From Berberis thunbergii (lineage: Eukaryota > Streptophyta > Magnoliopsida > Ranunculales > Berberidaceae), in NCBI GenBank assembly GCA_003290165.1, contig QNQO01000685.1, positions 248,001 through 312,000 of the forward strand: a stretch of DNA of 64,000 nucleotides, read 5' to 3'. Below the pieces are notes generated by a model that was given only the letters and a program-made list of their open reading frames with translations, was not told where the DNA came from and did no database searches. This document shows positions 61,470-64,000 of this stretch, piece by piece; the stretch's first letter is position 1, and each line of letters begins with the position of its first letter. Made by a program: the position numbers and the translations under genes.

Positions 61470-63839
61470 ATGAATAAGTTTTTAAAAAGAAAGTCAGTAA
61501 GTGATTTACCACCTCCAGCACAAAATAAAGATGATCATAATTTATTAGAACCAATCTCAAAGAAAAGTCATTTAGAGGTTGACCTATCAAATCTTCCAAC
61601 TGATCCTGGTTTAAGAATTCATATTTCTGATTACCATCAGAATGATCAAGAGGTTGTTAGAAGAGCTTATTTGCAAAGGGGTCAATGTCAGCCAATAAAC
61701 TACACATTCCCACAAAAAAAGGAGGTACACTACGTCGTTTTAAAGTAGCTTGGTTTACGGAGTATAAGAGTTGGCTGGAGTATAGCATAACAGAGGATGC
61801 TGCCTTTTGTCTCCATTGCTATCTTTTTAGAAGTGTCGGAATCGGAGAACAAGGGGGTGGTGATTGTTTTGTTGGTGAAGGATTCAGTAATTGGAAAAAA
61901 AAAAGACTTACAACTCATGTAGGAAAGCCTAATAGTTTGCATACTCAAGCTTATATGAAGAGTCAAAGTTTAATGAATCAAAAACATCATATCCAATCAT
62001 TTTTATCTAAACAATCAGATGCAGAGAAAATGGAATACCGGTCGTTTATCAGCTTCAGTTGATTGCATTCGGTTTCTTCTGCGACAAGGGTTGGCTTTTC
62101 GTGGTGATGATGAATCAATAAATTCAATTAACCAGAGAAATTTTTTGGAGCTTTTACAATATACAGCTAATCACAATGAAGAGATCAAGAGCGTGATTCT
62201 AAAAAATGCTCCAGAGAACCACAGACTCACTGCACCTGATATTCAAAAAGATATTACACGTGCAGCTGCATGTGAGACTACTCTTGCTATACTCAAAGAT
62301 CTTGGAGATGCATTCTTTGCCGCTTTAATTGATGAGTCTCGTGATGTATCAGTTAAAGAGCAAATGGTTGTTGTCTTACGCTATGTGAACAAGAAGGGAT
62401 GTATACTCGAGCGTTTCCTTGGAATTATGCATGTTACTGAAACAAAGGCAATTTCACTCAAGACAACACTTGTAAAAATGTTTTCTGATCATAAGTTGAA
62501 TATAACGAGGTTACGTGGCCAAGGTTATGATGGGGCGAGCAATATGCAAGGCGAATTTAACGGACTTAAATATTTGATTCTCAAGGAAAATAAGTTTGCA
62601 TTTTATGTACATTGTTTTGCGCATCAGCTTCAGTTAGCGCTTGTACATGTTGCAAAGAATCATCCTCAGATTGCTTTACTCTTCAACTTGGTTTCAAGTG
62701 CGGTGAACATTGTTGCACCCTCATGCAAGCGTCAGAAAATTTTTCGAGACAAACAAGCTATTAAAATTCTTGAAAAGCTCAATAGTGGCGAACTATCAAG
62801 TGGTCAAGGGTTGAATCAAGAAACCAATTTCAAACGACCTGATGATACACGTTGGGGGTCATACTATAAAACCTTAATAAGTTTGCTTCTTAATTTTTCT
62901 TCAGTGATTGATGTGCTCCAAATTGTTGTGAAACATGGTTTAAACTCAGACCAAAAGGGAGAAGCATATGCTTTATTAGATTCTATGCAATCTTTTGAGT
63001 TCATCTTCAATTTGCACTTAATGAAGGATATATTGGCAATAACCTGGGATTTGTCAATAGCATTACAAAGAAAAGATAAAGATATTGTCAATGCGATGAC
63101 CTTAGTTAAAATTTCCAGACAACGATTGCAAATGATGAGGGAAGATGGATGGAATATACTTGTGGACAATGTTGCTTCATTTTGTGCAAAACACGATATT
63201 GTTGTTCTTGAGATGGATGATACATTTATACAACGAGGAAGATCATGACGCAATACTGAAAAATTAACCAACCTATATCATTATCGAGTTGAATTATTCT
63301 ATACCAGCATAGATATGCAACTCCAAGAGCTAAATAACCGCTTTGATGAGGTGAACACCGAATTGCTTCTTTATATGGCATGCTTAAATCCAAGTGAGTC
63401 TTTTTCAGCTTTTGATAGTCAGCGGTTGATTCGGCTCGCTCAATTTTATCCAGCTGATTTTTCAAATGTTGATCTTATGGTACTTCATGATAAATTGGAA
63501 ACTTATGTTATTGATATATGTTCCAACAATGAATTTTCAAATGTCAATGGACTCAGCGGTTTAGCTAAGAAGATGGTTGAGACCAAGAAGGAATTTGTCT
63601 ATCCCCTGGTTTATTTACTCATAACATTGTCACTCATCCTACCAGTTGCCACCGCTTCAGTTGAGAGAGCATTTTCTACTATGAATATAGTGAAGAGTCG
63701 GTTACGAAATCGAATGGGAGATGATTGGATGAATGATTGTTTAGTTACGTATATTGAAAAGGAAGTTTTTGATGACATTGACAACGAAGCAATCATGAAA
63801 CGATTTCAGGGTATGAAAGCGTGTCGAAGCCAGTTGTAA
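61470..63839 (+). pseudogene. hAT transposase, ZMYM1/TTF zinc-finger type, disabled
   Basis: A nearly full-length transposase (~790 codons). The N-terminus is MNKFLKRKSVSDLPPP. A TTF-type zinc-finger region has WLEYSITEDAAFCLHCYLF and HTQAYM. The DUF4371/RNase H-like core has AALIDESRDVSVKEQMVVV and GQGYDGASNMQGEF (acidic catalytic positions) and YVHCFAHQLQLAL. The C-terminal hAT dimerisation domain has ASVERAFSTMNIVKSRLR. Three lesions: loss of one A in the A-run at 61714-61720, a frameshift at about 62036-62044, and a TGA at 63246-63248 where an Arg codon (CGA) is expected, a C-to-T change at a CpG. Few lesions suggest recent inactivity. Confidence 0.88.
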
Positions 63840-64000
63840 TATTTTTTTATTCTAACTGGGGAGGGGGAAGGGGGAGATAGAGTTTTTTGGTATTCATGGA
63901 TGTAGATATGTAAAAGTTCAAATTATAGAACTCTATTTTTGTATATCCAAAGTGGTCTTCATCTTTTTTTTGAATGAAAATCTTTTATTATATTAGATGA

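Larger units (their letters stand above)
59920..64000 (+). mobile_element. hAT element with ZMYM1-like transposase, right end outside window
   Basis: The left end CAGGCACGGAGCCACGTGGGG resembles the CAGGGGCGGAGCCA termini of this hAT group. A ~1.5 kb leader region contains an imperfect duplication (CACCTTTTTCTATGCTGAAAA and CACCTTTTTATATGCTGAAAA, about 60016 and 60057) and a captured host exon. The transposase gene follows. The matching right end must lie beyond 64000, so target duplication cannot be checked. Confidence 0.65.

Noticed and set aside
1..64000. tRNA, rRNA or CRISPR-like arrays
   Set aside because: No cloverleaf with the usual GGTTCGAATCC arm, no rRNA-like stretch and no spaced identical repeats were found by eye. 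The regular arrays present (29460-30420, 5672-5841) are contiguous tandem repeats without unique spacers.

Overview
The window is nuclear DNA of a flowering plant, most likely a eudicot. It is AT-rich. Its genes have GT-AG introns and encode plant-specific proteins (a ureide permease, an SKP2A-type F-box protein, a probable plastid protein), and most of the rest is plant transposon sequence. The species cannot be named from the sequence. Exon coordinates below come from reading splice sites and homologous protein sequence by eye.

Three apparently intact protein genes are present, all on the + strand. The first (14833-16064, three exons, 184 aa) encodes a small, probably plastid-targeted membrane protein. 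The second (39594-45681, four coding exons, 373 aa) is an SKP2A/B-type F-box/leucine-rich-repeat protein with a 5'UTR intron and a 4.1 kb first coding intron. The third (51923-57806, six exons, 407 aa) is a ureide permease (UPS family). On the - strand at 1377-1677 lies a broken copy of the 5' end of the proteasome lid gene RPN9.

The left third (1-24 kb) is a patchwork of mobile elements: a zinc-knuckle (DUF4283) ORF relic, a tandem TRIM-like array, a CACTA-ended hairpin MITE, a GC-rich foldback element with a 9-bp target duplication, two diverged Athila-like LTRs, a hAT element that has picked up an APC8/CDC23 gene fragment (8-bp target duplication CTCTTCAT), and a small gypsy element reduced to gag N-terminus plus protease between two ~500-bp LTRs.

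From 24.4 to 35.5 kb a defective Tat-lineage gypsy element lies between two direct copies of a ~0.9-1.4 kb segment. It keeps gag, a ~138-bp tandem repeat, an antisense ORF and a 3' LTR, but has no visible reverse transcriptase or integrase. Its gag is split by a CACTA-ended insertion carrying fragments of an amidase gene and a gamma-glutamyltranspeptidase gene. The right-hand flanking copy holds a second GC-rich foldback element, and the left copy preserves the empty target site.

The right part (46-64 kb) holds MITEs, the UPS gene, and at the right edge a hAT element with a nearly full-length but disabled ZMYM1-like transposase and a captured RING-CH exon. Its right end lies beyond the window. 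The recurring theme is capture of host exons by DNA transposons: APC8, amidase, GGT and RING-CH, in three separate elements. No CRISPR, bacterial feature, rRNA or tRNA was found.
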